A stretch of DNA of 64,000 bases. Source: Devosia nitrariae. Lineage in GTDB: Bacteria > Pseudomonadota > Alphaproteobacteria > Rhizobiales > Devosiaceae. Shown in pieces: positions 43,098-52,480 of the stretch (positions are counted from its first letter, which is position 1; each line of letters opens with the position of its first letter). Below the pieces are notes generated by a model. It saw only the letters and a program-made list of their open reading frames with translations. It was not told the DNA's origin and ran no database searches. Where the stretch lies: positions 51,315 to 115,314 of the forward strand of contig NZ_BSNS01000001.1 in assembly GCF_030160115.1 (NCBI RefSeq). The letters run 5' to 3'. A program made the position numbers and the translations under genes.

Positions 43098-43370
43098 ATG
43101 TGCCGCAACATCAAGCCGCTGTTCAATTTCGAGCCGCCTGCCACGCGCAACGAGATACACGACGCCGCGCTGCAGTTCGTGCGCAAGATTTCGGGCTTCC
43201 GGCAGCCATCCAAGACCAATGAGGCGGCCTTCCACACGGCGGTCGAGGAGATCGAGGCGAACGTACGCAAGCTTCTCAACGCACTCGACACCGATGCGCC
43301 ACCCAGGGACCGGGAAGTGGTGGCCGCCAAAGCGCGGGAGAAGGCCAGGCTGCGCTACGGGACGGCCTGA
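43098..43370 (+). CDS. DUF2277 protein
   Basis: 90 residues beginning MCRNIKPLFNFEPPATRNEI, the characteristic start of DUF2277, and ending REKARLRYGTA. The ATG follows GAGGAGG. A small helical protein of unknown function with the conserved N-terminal MCRNIK. Lies 77 nt after the DUF1328 gene on the same strand, converging on clpS. Confidence 0.92.
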   Translation: MCRNIKPLFNFEPPATRNEIHDAALQFVRKISGFRQPSKTNEAAFHTAVEEIEANVRKLLNALDTDAPPRDREVVAAKAREKARLRYGTA

Positions 43371-43383
43371 GGAAGCGCTGACC

Positions 43384-43689
43384 TCAGGTTTCGGGCTCAG
43401 TGGTAAAGAGCAGCGGATAACCCTCGCCGCGTGCCATGTCAGTGGCGCGGGTCGCCTTGGTTTCGGCGACGTCCTTGACGAGAACGGCAACGACGCAGGC
43501 GCCCTTGGTGTGGGCGGTGATCATCACGTTGTGGGCTTGGTCCTCGCTCATGCGGAACTCGGCCTGTAACACCCGCACGACAAACTCGCGGGGGGTGAAG
43601 TCGTCGTTGACGAGAATGACCTTGTAGAGCGGCGGCCGCGCCACTTTCCTGCGGGTCCGGATGCGGGGTTTGGTAACGATTTCGGACAT
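43384..43689 (-). CDS. clpS: ATP-dependent Clp protease adaptor ClpS
   Basis: 101 residues. PLYKVILVNDDFTPREFVVR and MITAHTKGACVVAVLVKDVA are the ClpS core, including the N-degron pocket residues N-D-D and H. It delivers N-end-rule substrates to ClpAP. The flexible N-terminal (MSEIVTKPRIRTRRKVARP) is basic. No clpA is next to it. Rhizobiales often carry two clpS genes; this one resembles the type with a long basic leader. Confidence 0.92.
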   Translation of the reverse strand: MSEIVTKPRIRTRRKVARPPLYKVILVNDDFTPREFVVRVLQAEFRMSEDQAHNVMITAHTKGACVVAVLVKDVAETKATRATDMARGEGYPLLFTTEPET

Positions 43690-43894
43690 CGGAAGACGGC
43701 TCCCTGCAATATAGAGAGAGTTCAAGACTAGCATATTCCTGCGACTGGTGCACGACGCGCAGCCGGCCGGGGTTTTCGTATTATCGTTATCCGGCTATAG
43801 TCACCCTATCTACTCAGGCCTTTGGCCCCCAGGGGCAAGCCGCGTCCGGCGGCACCGCATCTGCCCCACCAGCACTCGCAATGGAGGACGACCG

Positions 43895-44734
43895 ATGGCG
43901 CTCGACCAGCCCTGGATCACGCTCAGTGACGGCAACGGCATCCCGCAGATCGGCTTCGGCGTCTGGCGGCTAGAGGAGCGGGACGCGCCGGCGATCGTGG
44001 GAGAAGCGATCCGGGTGGGCTACCGGCACATCGATACCGCCCAGGGGTACGACAACGAAGCGGGGGTCGGCCAGGCGATCCGCGAAGCCGAGGTGCCGCG
44101 CGAGGAGCTTTTCGTCACCTCCAAACTCCGGACCGGTGACCAAGGCTACGACAACGCCAGGCGCTCGTTCGAGGCGAGCCTCAAGCGGATGGGGCTCGAC
44201 ATCATGGACCTTTTCCTCATCCACTGGCCGGTGCCGGCCCAGGACAAATACGCCGAAACCTGGAAGGCGTTCATCGATCTGCAGAAGGAGGGGCGTGTCC
44301 GCTCCATCGGCGTTTCCAACTTCCTGCCCGTCCATCTCGACCGGATCATCGGCGAGACGGGCGTCGCGCCCGCCGTCAACCAGATCGAGCTGCATCCCTA
44401 TTACCAGCAGCGTGACGTGCGCGACTATCATGCCGGGAAGGGCATCGTTATCGAAAGCTATTCGCCACTCGGCAGCGGAGCAGTGATCGGAGACGAAACG
44501 ATCGCTGAGATCGGCCGCAAATACGGCAAGAGCGTCGGCCAGACCATCATCCGCTGGCATCTGCAACAGGGGCTCGTGGTGTTGCCCAAGACCGCGACAC
44601 CCGCGCGGATCTCGGAGAATTTCGACGTCTTCGACTTTACGCTCAGCCCCGACGACATGGCCCGCATCGACGCGCTCGACCAGGAAGACGGCAAGACCCT
44701 GCCGCAGCCTGAGCGGATGAACAACGTGTTCTGA
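43895..44734 (+). CDS. Aldo/keto reductase (2,5-diketogluconate reductase type)
   Basis: 279 residues from the ATG at 43895 (GGAGGACGACC upstream). GYRHIDTAQGYDNEAGVGQA (Asp and Tyr), LFVTSKLRTGDQG (Lys), MDLFLIHWPVPAQDKY (His), VNQIELHPYYQQRDV and VVLPKTATPARISENFDVFD in order. The size and motifs match DkgA/B-like monomeric AKRs. Confidence 0.93.
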   Translation: MALDQPWITLSDGNGIPQIGFGVWRLEERDAPAIVGEAIRVGYRHIDTAQGYDNEAGVGQAIREAEVPREELFVTSKLRTGDQGYDNARRSFEASLKRMGLDIMDLFLIHWPVPAQDKYAETWKAFIDLQKEGRVRSIGVSNFLPVHLDRIIGETGVAPAVNQIELHPYYQQRDVRDYHAGKGIVIESYSPLGSGAVIGDETIAEIGRKYGKSVGQTIIRWHLQQGLVVLPKTATPARISENFDVFDFTLSPDDMARIDALDQEDGKTLPQPERMNNVF

Positions 44735-44755
44735 CGTCGAGGCTCTTCGACGGTA

Positions 44756-45706
44756 TCATGGATCCGCGACTTGCGGCGCCGTCTTCGAGGCGATTCCATC
44801 CTTCAATCCCCTCGCCGGCCCGAGATCGCGCCTCCTTTTCAACAGCAGATCCTTGGCCGCGATCAAAGCACCCAGTGTGATCAGCCCGCAGGCGAGGGCA
44901 ACGACCAGAGTGAACTGCCCGTAGCCAGCCGCGACGAGCAGCAAGGTCGAAAGCAAGGGTGCCAGGTACGCGGCGGCACCGAGCACCTGGATATCGCCAT
45001 GCTTGACGCCGATGTCCCACACATAGAAGGCAAGGCCCACCGGCCCCAGGCCAAGGGCGACGATGGCCAACCACTCGGGCAGGCCTGTCGGCCAGACCGT
45101 CACCTCGAGCGCCAGGTGGGATATGGTCGAGAGCAGGGCGGAGGCCAGGCAGAAACCGGTGATGGCATAGCTTGATACACCGGCGAAGCGGCGCGAAAGC
45201 ACCGAGTAGCTCGACCATGTCAGGGCGGCCAGGCCGGCAGCGGCGTAGCCGAAGGCATGTTCGGTCCTGAGCGCAAGGCTCGCGCCTCCGGTGACCACCA
45301 GGATGGCGCCGACGAGTGCCAACAGGGCACCGGCAATATGATGCGCGCGCAGGCGCTCGCCCGGCAGCAGGGCGGAAAACAGCACGATCAGGATCGGCCA
45401 AAGATAGTTGATGAGGCCGGCGTCGACCGGCGGCGCATTGCGCAACGCGGTGAAGTAGAAGGCGTGATAGCCAAAGAGGCCGCCGACGCCCAACAGCCAC
45501 ACCGGAAGCGGCTGGCGCAGCGCCCGTGTCGCTCCCGGTCGCGCGCTCAGGAAGACGAGACCTGCAAGCCCGCCTATGCCGAAGGTCATGGCGTTGAGCT
45601 GAAGCGGCGGTACTGAACCGCTTATCGCGGTCAGCACCGCAAGCGTCGACCAGAGCAGGATGGCGGCGATGCCGATCAACGTGGCGGCGGGACGAGAGGG
45701 ACGCAT
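44756..45706 (-). CDS. DMT-superfamily EamA transporter
   Basis: 316 residues, ten hydrophobic segments arranged as two EamA halves (AILLWSTLAVLTAISG and AALTWSSYSVLSRRFAG begin equivalent helices). GLINYLWPILIVLFSALLPG and AAYLAPLLSTLLLVAAG mark the ends of each half. Resembles YddG-type aromatic amino acid/metabolite exporters. Convergent with the aldo/keto reductase. Confidence 0.9.
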   Translation of the reverse strand: MRPSRPAATLIGIAAILLWSTLAVLTAISGSVPPLQLNAMTFGIGGLAGLVFLSARPGATRALRQPLPVWLLGVGGLFGYHAFYFTALRNAPPVDAGLINYLWPILIVLFSALLPGERLRAHHIAGALLALVGAILVVTGGASLALRTEHAFGYAAAGLAALTWSSYSVLSRRFAGVSSYAITGFCLASALLSTISHLALEVTVWPTGLPEWLAIVALGLGPVGLAFYVWDIGVKHGDIQVLGAAAYLAPLLSTLLLVAAGYGQFTLVVALACGLITLGALIAAKDLLLKRRRDLGPARGLKDGIASKTAPQVADP

Positions 45707-45873
45707 TGCGAGCTCCAGCAGGTGAGTCGGTCAGATACCTCTTCGCGAGGGCGGGTTCCAGCGTTGCAAACGAGATGGGTGGCGAACGATCAACTCATGA
45801 CTGTCGCCGACCGGTCCTGGGAACTGGCGATTGGATCATCCGTTCGCTCTCAAGCCAGCAACGGAGATGACCC

Positions 45874-46086
45874 ATGGCAAATGAAACCAGCAGAGATCCG
45901 CGATATCATACGCAACGCACGCAGCAACGGTTGCAGGAGCTGATCGACCACCTGCGTGAGGATATCGAAGAAGTAGATGAGCCGCAGTTCAAGGCAATGT
46001 TTGAGACGTCGGCCGAGGTGCTGACGGGCCTCAAGACCGCCTTCCAGCACTATGAGCAGAAGTCCGAGAGCGCCTGGCGGCAATAA
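45874..46086 (+). CDS. Small helical protein of unknown function
   Basis: 70 residues (MANETSRDPRYHTQRTQQRL onward). Highly charged and predicted helical, with an acidic centre (LREDIEEVDEPQFKAMFETS) and a C-terminal KTAFQHYEQKSESAW. GGAG precedes the ATG. It stands alone between the EamA and GNAT genes. Not recognised. Confidence 0.6.
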   Translation: MANETSRDPRYHTQRTQQRLQELIDHLREDIEEVDEPQFKAMFETSAEVLTGLKTAFQHYEQKSESAWRQ

Positions 46087-46107
46087 AGCGTCAACGCGGG
46101 CTTTCGT

Positions 46108-46569
46108 TCAAAGCATCAGCTTGAAGCCTTCGTGCGACTGCTCGAAGCCCAAGGCACGATAGAAGCGGTGGGCGTTTGTGCGCACCTTGTTGGAGGTCAG
46201 TTGCATCATGCCGGCGCCCCGCGCCCGCGCTTCTTCGATCGCCCACGTGACCATTTTCGAACCGATGCCGCCACCGCGCCGGTCGGCGCGCACGTGAACG
46301 TTCTCGAGAACGCAGCGCCACATGCCGAGGCGGGACAGTCCGGGGAGGAACGAGAGCTGCAGGGTTGCGATCACCTCGCCCTCGCTTTCGACGGCGACGA
46401 GGCGGTGGTTGGGGTCGGCGGCGATGGCATCGAACGCGGCCCGGTAGCGCGGATCGGTGTAGGTCGAGGGATCGACATCGCGCGGTCCCTCCGCGGCGCC
46501 TGCGTCGCAGATGGCCAGGATCGCCGGGATATCGGCGGGGGTCGCGTCACGAAAGACGAGCGTGGTCAT
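46108..46569 (-). CDS. GNAT-family N-acetyltransferase
   Basis: 153 residues from MTTLVFRDATPADIPAILAI. Acetyl-CoA loop VRADRRGGGIGSKMV and the C-terminal TSNKVRTNAHRFYRALGFEQ. Same strand and 13 nt after the ABC permease gene, so probably the last gene of that operon. Confidence 0.92.
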   Translation of the reverse strand: MTTLVFRDATPADIPAILAICDAGAAEGPRDVDPSTYTDPRYRAAFDAIAADPNHRLVAVESEGEVIATLQLSFLPGLSRLGMWRCVLENVHVRADRRGGGIGSKMVTWAIEEARARGAGMMQLTSNKVRTNAHRFYRALGFEQSHEGFKLML

Positions 46570-46582
46570 TGAATGCCCGGAA

Positions 46583-48115
46583 TCAGGGGTGGCGGGGGGC
46601 AATCAATCGCGCAAATCCGAGAACGAGAACAGCCAGAATCGCTACGACGATGGCGAGCCAGGAGCCGGCTGCCCAGACAGCACCCGTCCCGGCCCAGAGG
46701 ATCGAGACGAAAGCCTCGCTGATGGTGGCGGTCCGCGAGGCGACCTGCCGGCGGCGGAACATGGCGCGCCGCGCAATGGTGCGGAACCAGAGCTGGATTG
46801 CCGTGGCGGAGGCCGCCGCGAGTGCGCCGCAGATGCCGGCAATGACCGCTGCAGTCGGATTGCTGAGGGCCATCAGGGCGAGCAGCGGGGCAAGGATGAC
46901 GGCGACGACGGCGGTAACGGCCTCGATCTTGGCCGCGAGCACCGTACGCGGGGTGACCGGAGCGGTCGCGACGAGATCGTGCGCGTCTTCGCCCGAGATC
47001 GCGAGCCAGGCAAGCCCGCCGGCGAGCTGTCCGCAGGCCATGACCAGCACGGGGACGACCACGACGTGGGCGCCGGAGGTTTCGCCGAAATTGACCCACA
47101 GCAGGAGCGCCGGCGGGAGCAGATAGAGGATCTGCATCAAGGTCTGCGACAGCAGCCAGGGATCGCGGGCAAGGAGCTTCCATTCCTTGGCGCGCAGTGT
47201 CTCTCCCACCGAAACGGAGCGGAAACGGACCGCTGCGGAACCGCGGCGGGTCCGCGCTTCGCCGAGACCGGCCGCCGAGATGGCATGCCGGCCGTAACTC
47301 GAAGCGGTGAGGGCGATAACGACGAGCAGCGCGCCGAGGCCTGAAGCGAGCATCAGCACCAGGGCGGGCGGGTCTCCCATGGCGGCGCGGGCCGGTATCC
47401 AGAGGGGGTTGGAGGGCCCGGGTGCGCCGGCGATGACGTCGGCGGACTGGAAGACGGTGAGGCGTGAATAGCTGCCGTAGTAGAGGATGGCGGCGGCCTG
47501 AACACCGATGACGAAGCCGGCGCCGATGACGGCGGCCACGATCTGGGAGACGAGACGCGTGCGCTTGGGTCCGACTATGCGGAAAAGGGCAATGGTAACG
47601 AGGATGCCGATGGCGGCCGAGAGCGCGCCGAGGGCGGCCAGAACCCCATAGGCGGCGAGCCATCGGGGTCCATCGAGGAGCCAGAGTGCATCGATGAGGG
47701 GGCTCGCCAGCAGACAGGCGAGCAGCATGGTCGAGCCGGCGACGGCCGCGGTGCGCACGGCAAAAAGGTGGCGGGCGGAGGCGGGCGAGGAGAGGATCAG
47801 ATCGAGATCCGAGCGCGCATAGTAGGCGCGGGTGACCGATTCCAGGCCCTGGGAGAGCATCGCCGAGAAAAAGAGCATGCCAAAGCCCGAGACGAGCAGC
47901 AGCGTCGGCTTGTCGGGACCAATGCCGGCCGCCACCCACGGCGAGACAAGACCAATGGCGAGCAGGTGCAGCGTCAGGGCGGCAATGGCGACGGTCACGA
48001 CGATGGCAATGCCCCGCGTTCGCCGCCCGCCGGTCAGCATTCCGACGAATTCGCGCCAGGCGAGGGTCAACTCGTGGCGGGCAAACCACAAGGTGGTGGC
48101 AGGCGCCAGGCTCAT
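46583..48115 (-). CDS. ABC exporter permease
   Basis: 510 residues from the ATG at 48115, which overlaps the ATPase stop (ATGA). About twelve hydrophobic segments, consistent with a fused or double permease that pairs with a single ATPase. KEWKLLARDPWLLSQTLMQI and YARSDLDLILSSPASARHLF are the cytosolic motifs seen in this exporter group. Substrate unknown. Confidence 0.85.
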   Translation of the reverse strand: MSLAPATTLWFARHELTLAWREFVGMLTGGRRTRGIAIVVTVAIAALTLHLLAIGLVSPWVAAGIGPDKPTLLLVSGFGMLFFSAMLSQGLESVTRAYYARSDLDLILSSPASARHLFAVRTAAVAGSTMLLACLLASPLIDALWLLDGPRWLAAYGVLAALGALSAAIGILVTIALFRIVGPKRTRLVSQIVAAVIGAGFVIGVQAAAILYYGSYSRLTVFQSADVIAGAPGPSNPLWIPARAAMGDPPALVLMLASGLGALLVVIALTASSYGRHAISAAGLGEARTRRGSAAVRFRSVSVGETLRAKEWKLLARDPWLLSQTLMQILYLLPPALLLWVNFGETSGAHVVVVPVLVMACGQLAGGLAWLAISGEDAHDLVATAPVTPRTVLAAKIEAVTAVVAVILAPLLALMALSNPTAAVIAGICGALAAASATAIQLWFRTIARRAMFRRRQVASRTATISEAFVSILWAGTGAVWAAGSWLAIVVAILAVLVLGFARLIAPRHP

Positions 48116-48876
48116 GCGGCGGCGGTCTCGGGAGACGCGGCCACCAGATCGAGGAATATTTCTTCGAGGCTGGTGTTGCCGCGGCCGATACGCGCGCGCA
48201 ACTCGGCGAGCGTTCCCTCGGCGACCAGGCGGCCGCGGGAGACGACGCCGATGCGCTCGGCCATGCGTTCGGCGACTTCGAGAATGTGGGTGGTCATGAT
48301 GACGGTGACGCCGCCGCGCACCTTCTCGATGAGCACGTCCTTGACCTGGCGGGCGGAGCCAGCGTCGAGACCGGTCAGCGGCTCGTCGAGGATGATGAGG
48401 CGCGGATCGTGAACGAGAGCACCGGCCAGCGCCACCTTCTGCAGCATGCCCTTGGAGAGGCCTCCGCAAAAGGCATCGGCATGTTGCGAAAGGCCCAGCC
48501 ATTCGATGAGGTCGCGGGCGCGGCGGCGGGCGTCTCCGGCTGGGATCTGCCAGAGCCCGGCAACGAATTCGAGATATTCCAGGGGTGTCAGGCGGTCGTA
48601 GACCATGGGTTCGTCCGAGACCCAGGCGGTCACGCGCCGGGCAGCGAGGGGATCGCGCGCCGTATCGGTGCCGAAGACGGCGATGGTGCCGGCATCTGGC
48701 TGCAGCAGGCCGGCGACCATCCGCAGGATCGTGGTCTTGCCGGCACCATTCGGGCCGAGAAGGGCGTAGAACTCACCGGCATTGACGGTCAGGTCGAGCC
48801 CGGTGATCACGGGCCGGTCATAGCTCTTGGCGAGGCCGGAAATGACGAGCGCCGGCGGGTGGACAGAAACGGGCAT
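48112..48876 (-). CDS. ABC exporter ATP-binding protein
   Basis: 254 residues. Walker A GPNGAGKTTILRMV, signature LSKGMLQKVALAGALVHD, Walker B LIILDEPLTGLD and switch TTHILEVAERMAERI, with SDEPMVYDRLTPLEYLEFVA between. Typical of the CcmA/drug-exporter type ATPase. First gene of the operon ATPase-permease-GNAT. Confidence 0.94.
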   Translation of the reverse strand: MPVSVHPPALVISGLAKSYDRPVITGLDLTVNAGEFYALLGPNGAGKTTILRMVAGLLQPDAGTIAVFGTDTARDPLAARRVTAWVSDEPMVYDRLTPLEYLEFVAGLWQIPAGDARRRARDLIEWLGLSQHADAFCGGLSKGMLQKVALAGALVHDPRLIILDEPLTGLDAGSARQVKDVLIEKVRGGVTVIMTTHILEVAERMAERIGVVSRGRLVAEGTLAELRARIGRGNTSLEEIFLDLVAASPETAAA

Positions 48877-48985
48877 GGCGCGTTCCGGGGGCGGTTTGGC
48901 AGACGCACGATAGCCGCGAGGCGTTGAAGGGTCGTGAATCGAAACCTGTCAAAACACTCGGCGGATGGAGGCGCGTCGATGCTGG

Positions 48986-49363
48986 CTAGTTCGAGGCCGC
49001 CGCCACTTCGCGGTGTTCAGCCGCCAGCTCGCGCAGCGCTGTCTCCCCGGTGCCCTTGGGAATGCCCGCAAGGATGCTGTCGAGAAGGCCGGGAAAGAGC
49101 GCGTCGAGTTCGCCGCGGCGCAGCGAAATCAGCCGGCGGGTTCCTTCGGGCGTGACGCGCACGACCCCGGCTTCGCGCAGCTTGCCGACGTGATAGGTCA
49201 GGTTGCTCTTGGTGGTGATGTGCAGGAATGAGCCACACATGGCCTGCCGATCCTCACAGTCGGCCAGGAACCTGATGATGGCAAGGCGCGTGTCGTCGGC
49301 GAGCGCGGACAGCACGTTGGCCAATGCGATCTGATCCAGTTTTGGGTGCGAGATGGTAGCCAT
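48986..49363 (-). CDS. ArsR-family winged-helix regulator
   Basis: 125 residues. ANVLSALADDTRLAIIRFLA, FLHITTKSNLTYHVGKLREA and VVRVTPEGTRRLISLRRGEL. Two Cys (CEDRQAMC) lie before the recognition helix and could bind metal or sense redox state. It is divergent from an MFS exporter with two palindromic sites between, so likely its repressor. Confidence 0.9.
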   Translation of the reverse strand: MATISHPKLDQIALANVLSALADDTRLAIIRFLADCEDRQAMCGSFLHITTKSNLTYHVGKLREAGVVRVTPEGTRRLISLRRGELDALFPGLLDSILAGIPKGTGETALRELAAEHREVAAASN

Positions 49364-49399
49364 TCGGCTTGATAGCCTGGCGCGCGACAGATTTCAATG

Positions 49400-49470
49400 T
49401 TCAATGATCATTGAATTAGTCGTTGACTGCTTCGGCAGGCCCGCCGTAGAAGTTCAAACGTTGTTGAACT
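49400..49470. promoter_or_regulatory. Two ArsR operator candidates
   Basis: TTCAATGATCATTGAA (49400-49415) is a perfect 16-bp palindrome. AGTTCAA-ACGTTG-TTGAACT (49451-49470) has 7-bp arms. Both share TTCAA/TTGAA half-sites and sit between the ArsR gene and the MFS start at 49484. Confidence 0.7.
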
Positions 49471-49483
49471 AGGGAATATCGTC

Positions 49484-50650
49484 ATGGACCTCCGTCTGTT
49501 CTGGCTGGCGCTCGGCACCTTTGCGGTGGGCACCGGCGCCTTTGTCATCGCCAGCCTGTTGCCGGCGCTGTCGGCAGACCTCGAGGTTGCCGTCTCGCAG
49601 GGCGGCATGCTGGTCCTGGCTTTCGCCGTCGCTTATGCGGTCGGCACGCCGATCCTGTCGGCCCTGACCGGAGGCTTCACACGCCGACCGGTGCTCGTTG
49701 TGGCCATGGCCATCTACGGGCTGGCCAACGTCGCAAGCGGGCTCGCGCCCTCTTACGAAGTGCTGATGGCAACACGTGTGATCATGGCAGCCGCCTCGGG
49801 TCTCTACGCAGCCACCGCGCAGGGCACAGCAGTGCTGCTTTCGACGCCGCAGACGCGCACGCGGGCCATCGCGGTCATCGTCGGCGGCACGACGCTGTCG
49901 GTGGCGCTGGGCGCACCGATCGGAGCGATCATCGCCAATGTCATGGATTGGCGGGCAGCCCTCATCACCATCGGCCTCGTATCCCTGGCGGTGGCGCTGG
50001 CCCTGCAGGTGATGCTGCCGGACAACCTGGATGGAACCAAGCTCTCGCTGCGCAGCCGCCTGCTGGTCGTCACCCGCCCGGGTATCGGGCGGGCACTGCT
50101 GGTTTCGGTCTTCATCCTTGCCGGCGCCTTTGCGGTCTACACCTATGTGGCGGTCCTGGCGGGCGAAATCGGGATGGGGCAGACACTGGTGCCTGTGCTG
50201 CTGCTCGCCTTCGGCGCCGGTGCATTCGTCGGCAACTATCTCTGCGGGATACTCGCCGACAAGTTCGGAGCGGCGCGCACGGTCCGCTGGGTGATCGTGG
50301 TGACGACTGTGATCATGCTGGCGTTCCCGCTCGAAGCCTATTTGCTGCCGGCTGGCGTTGCGGGCTGGGCGCTGATTGCGACGATGGCCCTCTGGGGTGT
50401 CGTCGGCTGGGGTTTCCCGCCGGCCCAGGGCAGCCACATCGTATCGCTGGCGCCGGAAGCCGCGCCGCTCACGCTGGCGCTCAATGCTTCGGCCATCTAT
50501 CTCGGCGTGGCGCTGGGCTCGGGCCTCGGCGGCGCCTATCTCACCATCGGCTCGGTCAAGGACCTCGGCATCATCGCGGCGATCCTTGGTATCGTCTCGC
50601 TGGCAATCCACCTGACGGGGCGCGCGCGCCCCGTCGTAGCGGCGGCCTGA
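49484..50650 (+). CDS. MFS exporter (DHA1 family)
   Basis: 388 residues, twelve hydrophobic segments. LPALSADLEVAVSQGGMLVL and the loop LTGGFTRRPVLVVAMAIYGL (motif A-like between helices 2 and 3) are typical of drug/arabinose-type DHA1 efflux proteins. ArsR-regulated by position. Start at 49484, 13 nt after an operator. Confidence 0.92.
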   Translation: MDLRLFWLALGTFAVGTGAFVIASLLPALSADLEVAVSQGGMLVLAFAVAYAVGTPILSALTGGFTRRPVLVVAMAIYGLANVASGLAPSYEVLMATRVIMAAASGLYAATAQGTAVLLSTPQTRTRAIAVIVGGTTLSVALGAPIGAIIANVMDWRAALITIGLVSLAVALALQVMLPDNLDGTKLSLRSRLLVVTRPGIGRALLVSVFILAGAFAVYTYVAVLAGEIGMGQTLVPVLLLAFGAGAFVGNYLCGILADKFGAARTVRWVIVVTTVIMLAFPLEAYLLPAGVAGWALIATMALWGVVGWGFPPAQGSHIVSLAPEAAPLTLALNASAIYLGVALGSGLGGAYLTIGSVKDLGIIAAILGIVSLAIHLTGRARPVVAAA

Positions 50651-50669
50651 CCGCGACAGCCATCGAGAT

Positions 50670-51782
50670 TTAGCGCTGGGTGATGTAGCCCTCGGGAACT
50701 CCCTTGGGTGAAAGCACGAACTGCCAGACCTGGATGGCCCGGGCGCGGAAGCCCCCGGCGCAGCACAGGAGATAGTACTTCCACATGCGGTAGAAGCGTT
50801 CGCCCTGGGCATCACGATCCTTCGGCCAGTTCCTTTCGAAATTCTCGTACCAGGCGACGAGGGTCTTGTCGTAGTGCGGCCCGATGTTGTGGACGTCGAC
50901 GACGGTGAAGATTCCGTCGATGGCCTCGCCGACCTGGCCCATCGAAGGGATGACGCCGCCAGGGAAGATATACTTCTCGATCCACGGATCGATCGTGCGG
51001 GTCGTCCACTGGCTGCCGATGGTGTGGAGCATAAAGAGGCCATCATCTGCGATGGCACGCCGGGCGGCCTCGAAGTAGTTGCGGTAGTTCTTGTAGCCGA
51101 CGTGCTCGAACATGCCCATCGAGACGACGTGGTCCACCTTGCCGGTGAACTCGCGATAGTCCTTGACCTGGAACTCGACGGGCAGGTCCTTGTAGCGGGC
51201 GCGCCCATATTCGGCCTGGTCGGGCGAAACGGTCACGCCGACGCAATTGGCGCCGTATTTCTCGGCGGCAAAGCCCATGAAGGCGCCCCAGCCGCAGCCG
51301 ATATCCCAGACGGTCTGGCCCGCCTTCAAACCGATCTTGCGGCAGACGAGGTCAAGCTTGGCTTCCTGGGCCTCGTTGACGTTGGTGACGCCCTCCGGCC
51401 AGTATCCGCAGGAGCCGGTCATGCGGTCGTCCAGCGAGGCTCTGTAGGCGTCGGTTTCGTTGTAGTGCATCTTGGCCACGCGCCGGGAGCGGCGGACCGT
51501 CTGCATGTTGAGATATCGCGCCTGCACGTGCTGCCAGATGAGGGAGAGTGGCGGGCGGAACTGCTTGTCGATGGTCCGGCCGATGGCGCGGTTGAAGAAC
51601 TCGGCCATGTCTTCAACGTCCCACCAGCCGTCCATGTAGGCTTCGCCGAGGCCGAGCGTGCCTTCGGCGACGAATCGGTTCCAAAGGCGGTCGTCATGGA
51701 CCTGCAGGTCCCACGGGTTCGGCCCGTTGGGGGTGATCCCGGCTTCGGCAAGCAGGCGAACGAGGGTCGACTTGGCATCCAT
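50670..51782 (-). CDS. cfa: Cyclopropane-fatty-acyl-phospholipid synthase
   Basis: 370 residues. SAM-binding TVWDIGCGWGAFMGFAAEKY, VGVTVSPDQAEYGRARYKDL, the active-site region SMGMFEHVGYKNYRNYFEAA and KYIFPGGVIPSMGQV, and the C-terminal CCAGGFRARAIQVWQFVLSP. It methylenates unsaturated fatty acids in membrane phospholipids. The N-terminal helical domain (GEAYMDGWWDVEDMAEFFNR) is present, so the protein is full length. Confidence 0.95.
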   Translation of the reverse strand: MDAKSTLVRLLAEAGITPNGPNPWDLQVHDDRLWNRFVAEGTLGLGEAYMDGWWDVEDMAEFFNRAIGRTIDKQFRPPLSLIWQHVQARYLNMQTVRRSRRVAKMHYNETDAYRASLDDRMTGSCGYWPEGVTNVNEAQEAKLDLVCRKIGLKAGQTVWDIGCGWGAFMGFAAEKYGANCVGVTVSPDQAEYGRARYKDLPVEFQVKDYREFTGKVDHVVSMGMFEHVGYKNYRNYFEAARRAIADDGLFMLHTIGSQWTTRTIDPWIEKYIFPGGVIPSMGQVGEAIDGIFTVVDVHNIGPHYDKTLVAWYENFERNWPKDRDAQGERFYRMWKYYLLCCAGGFRARAIQVWQFVLSPKGVPEGYITQR

Positions 51783-51878
51783 GGCGGCACTTGCGGGTTG
51801 TTGCGGTTGCGACGAGTTGGCGCAACAAGAGCAAGTTTGTCCTTGGATTTCAAGCGGTCAGCGGAGATCGCGGCTAAA

Positions 51879-51980
51879 GCGGGATGCGAAAAAGTGGGAA
51901 CCGGTTTTTCGCGAAGAATCCCGCGACAACAAAACCTAGAGCGCGCGATTTGATTCCATCAAATCTCATCGCGCTCTAGG
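51879..51980. repeat. Two adjacent palindromic intergenic repeats
   Basis: First element 51879-51923: GCGGGAT and ATCCCGC arms with GCGAAAAA/TTTTTCGC inside. Second element 51935-51980: CCTAGAGCGCG and CGCGCTCTAGG ends with GATTTGAT-TCC-ATCAAATC in the centre. Both types are widespread in Rhizobiales intergenic DNA. They fill the gap between cfa and the small membrane gene. Confidence 0.75.
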
Positions 51981-52068
51981 GGTTCCATCAGGCTCTCGAG
52001 CGCCTATATTTCGGAACCGGCGCGGGCAATCAACCGTTGTCGCGCCAACACAGCCAAGGGAGGCTGAC

Positions 52069-52257
52069 ATGCAGGAACGTGAAACCATGGCCATCCGGCG
52101 GAAGAACGATCCGCTGGCCATATTTGCGGCCATTGCTTTTGCCGTGTCGGTACTGCTGGTCGGATATCTCGTTTTCTTCGCCGGCGGGGACAGCGGCAAC
52201 ATAGGCAATGCGGAGGCGCCCCAGGTGGTCGTCGAGCCGGCCGGCGTCAATCAATAG
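52069..52257 (+). CDS. Small single-pass membrane protein
   Basis: 62 residues. One hydrophobic segment (LAIFAAIAFAVSVLLVGYLV) after a charged start (MQERETMAIRRKND), then a short periplasmic tail GGDSGNIGNAEAPQVVVEPA. A good SD (AGGGAGG) upstream and a strong terminator downstream support it. Not recognised. Confidence 0.7.
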   Translation: MQERETMAIRRKNDPLAIFAAIAFAVSVLLVGYLVFFAGGDSGNIGNAEAPQVVVEPAGVNQ

Positions 52258-52276
52258 ATCTAGCCCAAGGCAGGAA

Positions 52277-52305
52277 GGAGCGGCCCAAGCGGGCCGCTCC
52301 TTTCG
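52277..52305 (+). terminator. Intrinsic terminator after the small membrane gene
   Basis: GGAGCGGCCC (52277-52286), loop AAGC, GGGCCGCTCC (52291-52300), then TTTCG. A perfect 10-bp stem. Confidence 0.8.
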
Positions 52306-52480
52306 TGTGGCGGGATACGCCGGGCCGAGCTCCCAGGCGACGAACGGGACCGCCGGGCTCGACAAGGAGGCGCGGATGGCCTGCGGACGAAACCTGAAGT
52401 AGCTAACCGTCTGGGCGGGACATCGACAGAGCCCGCTTGCCGGCACTTTCCGAACCTCAACCGACCCGAGAAGATCCACA

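Noticed and set aside
49469..51208. 579-codon minus-strand frame opposite the MFS gene and inside cfa
   Set aside because: Crosses two real genes and consists of low-complexity Arg/Ser/Asp sequence without motifs.
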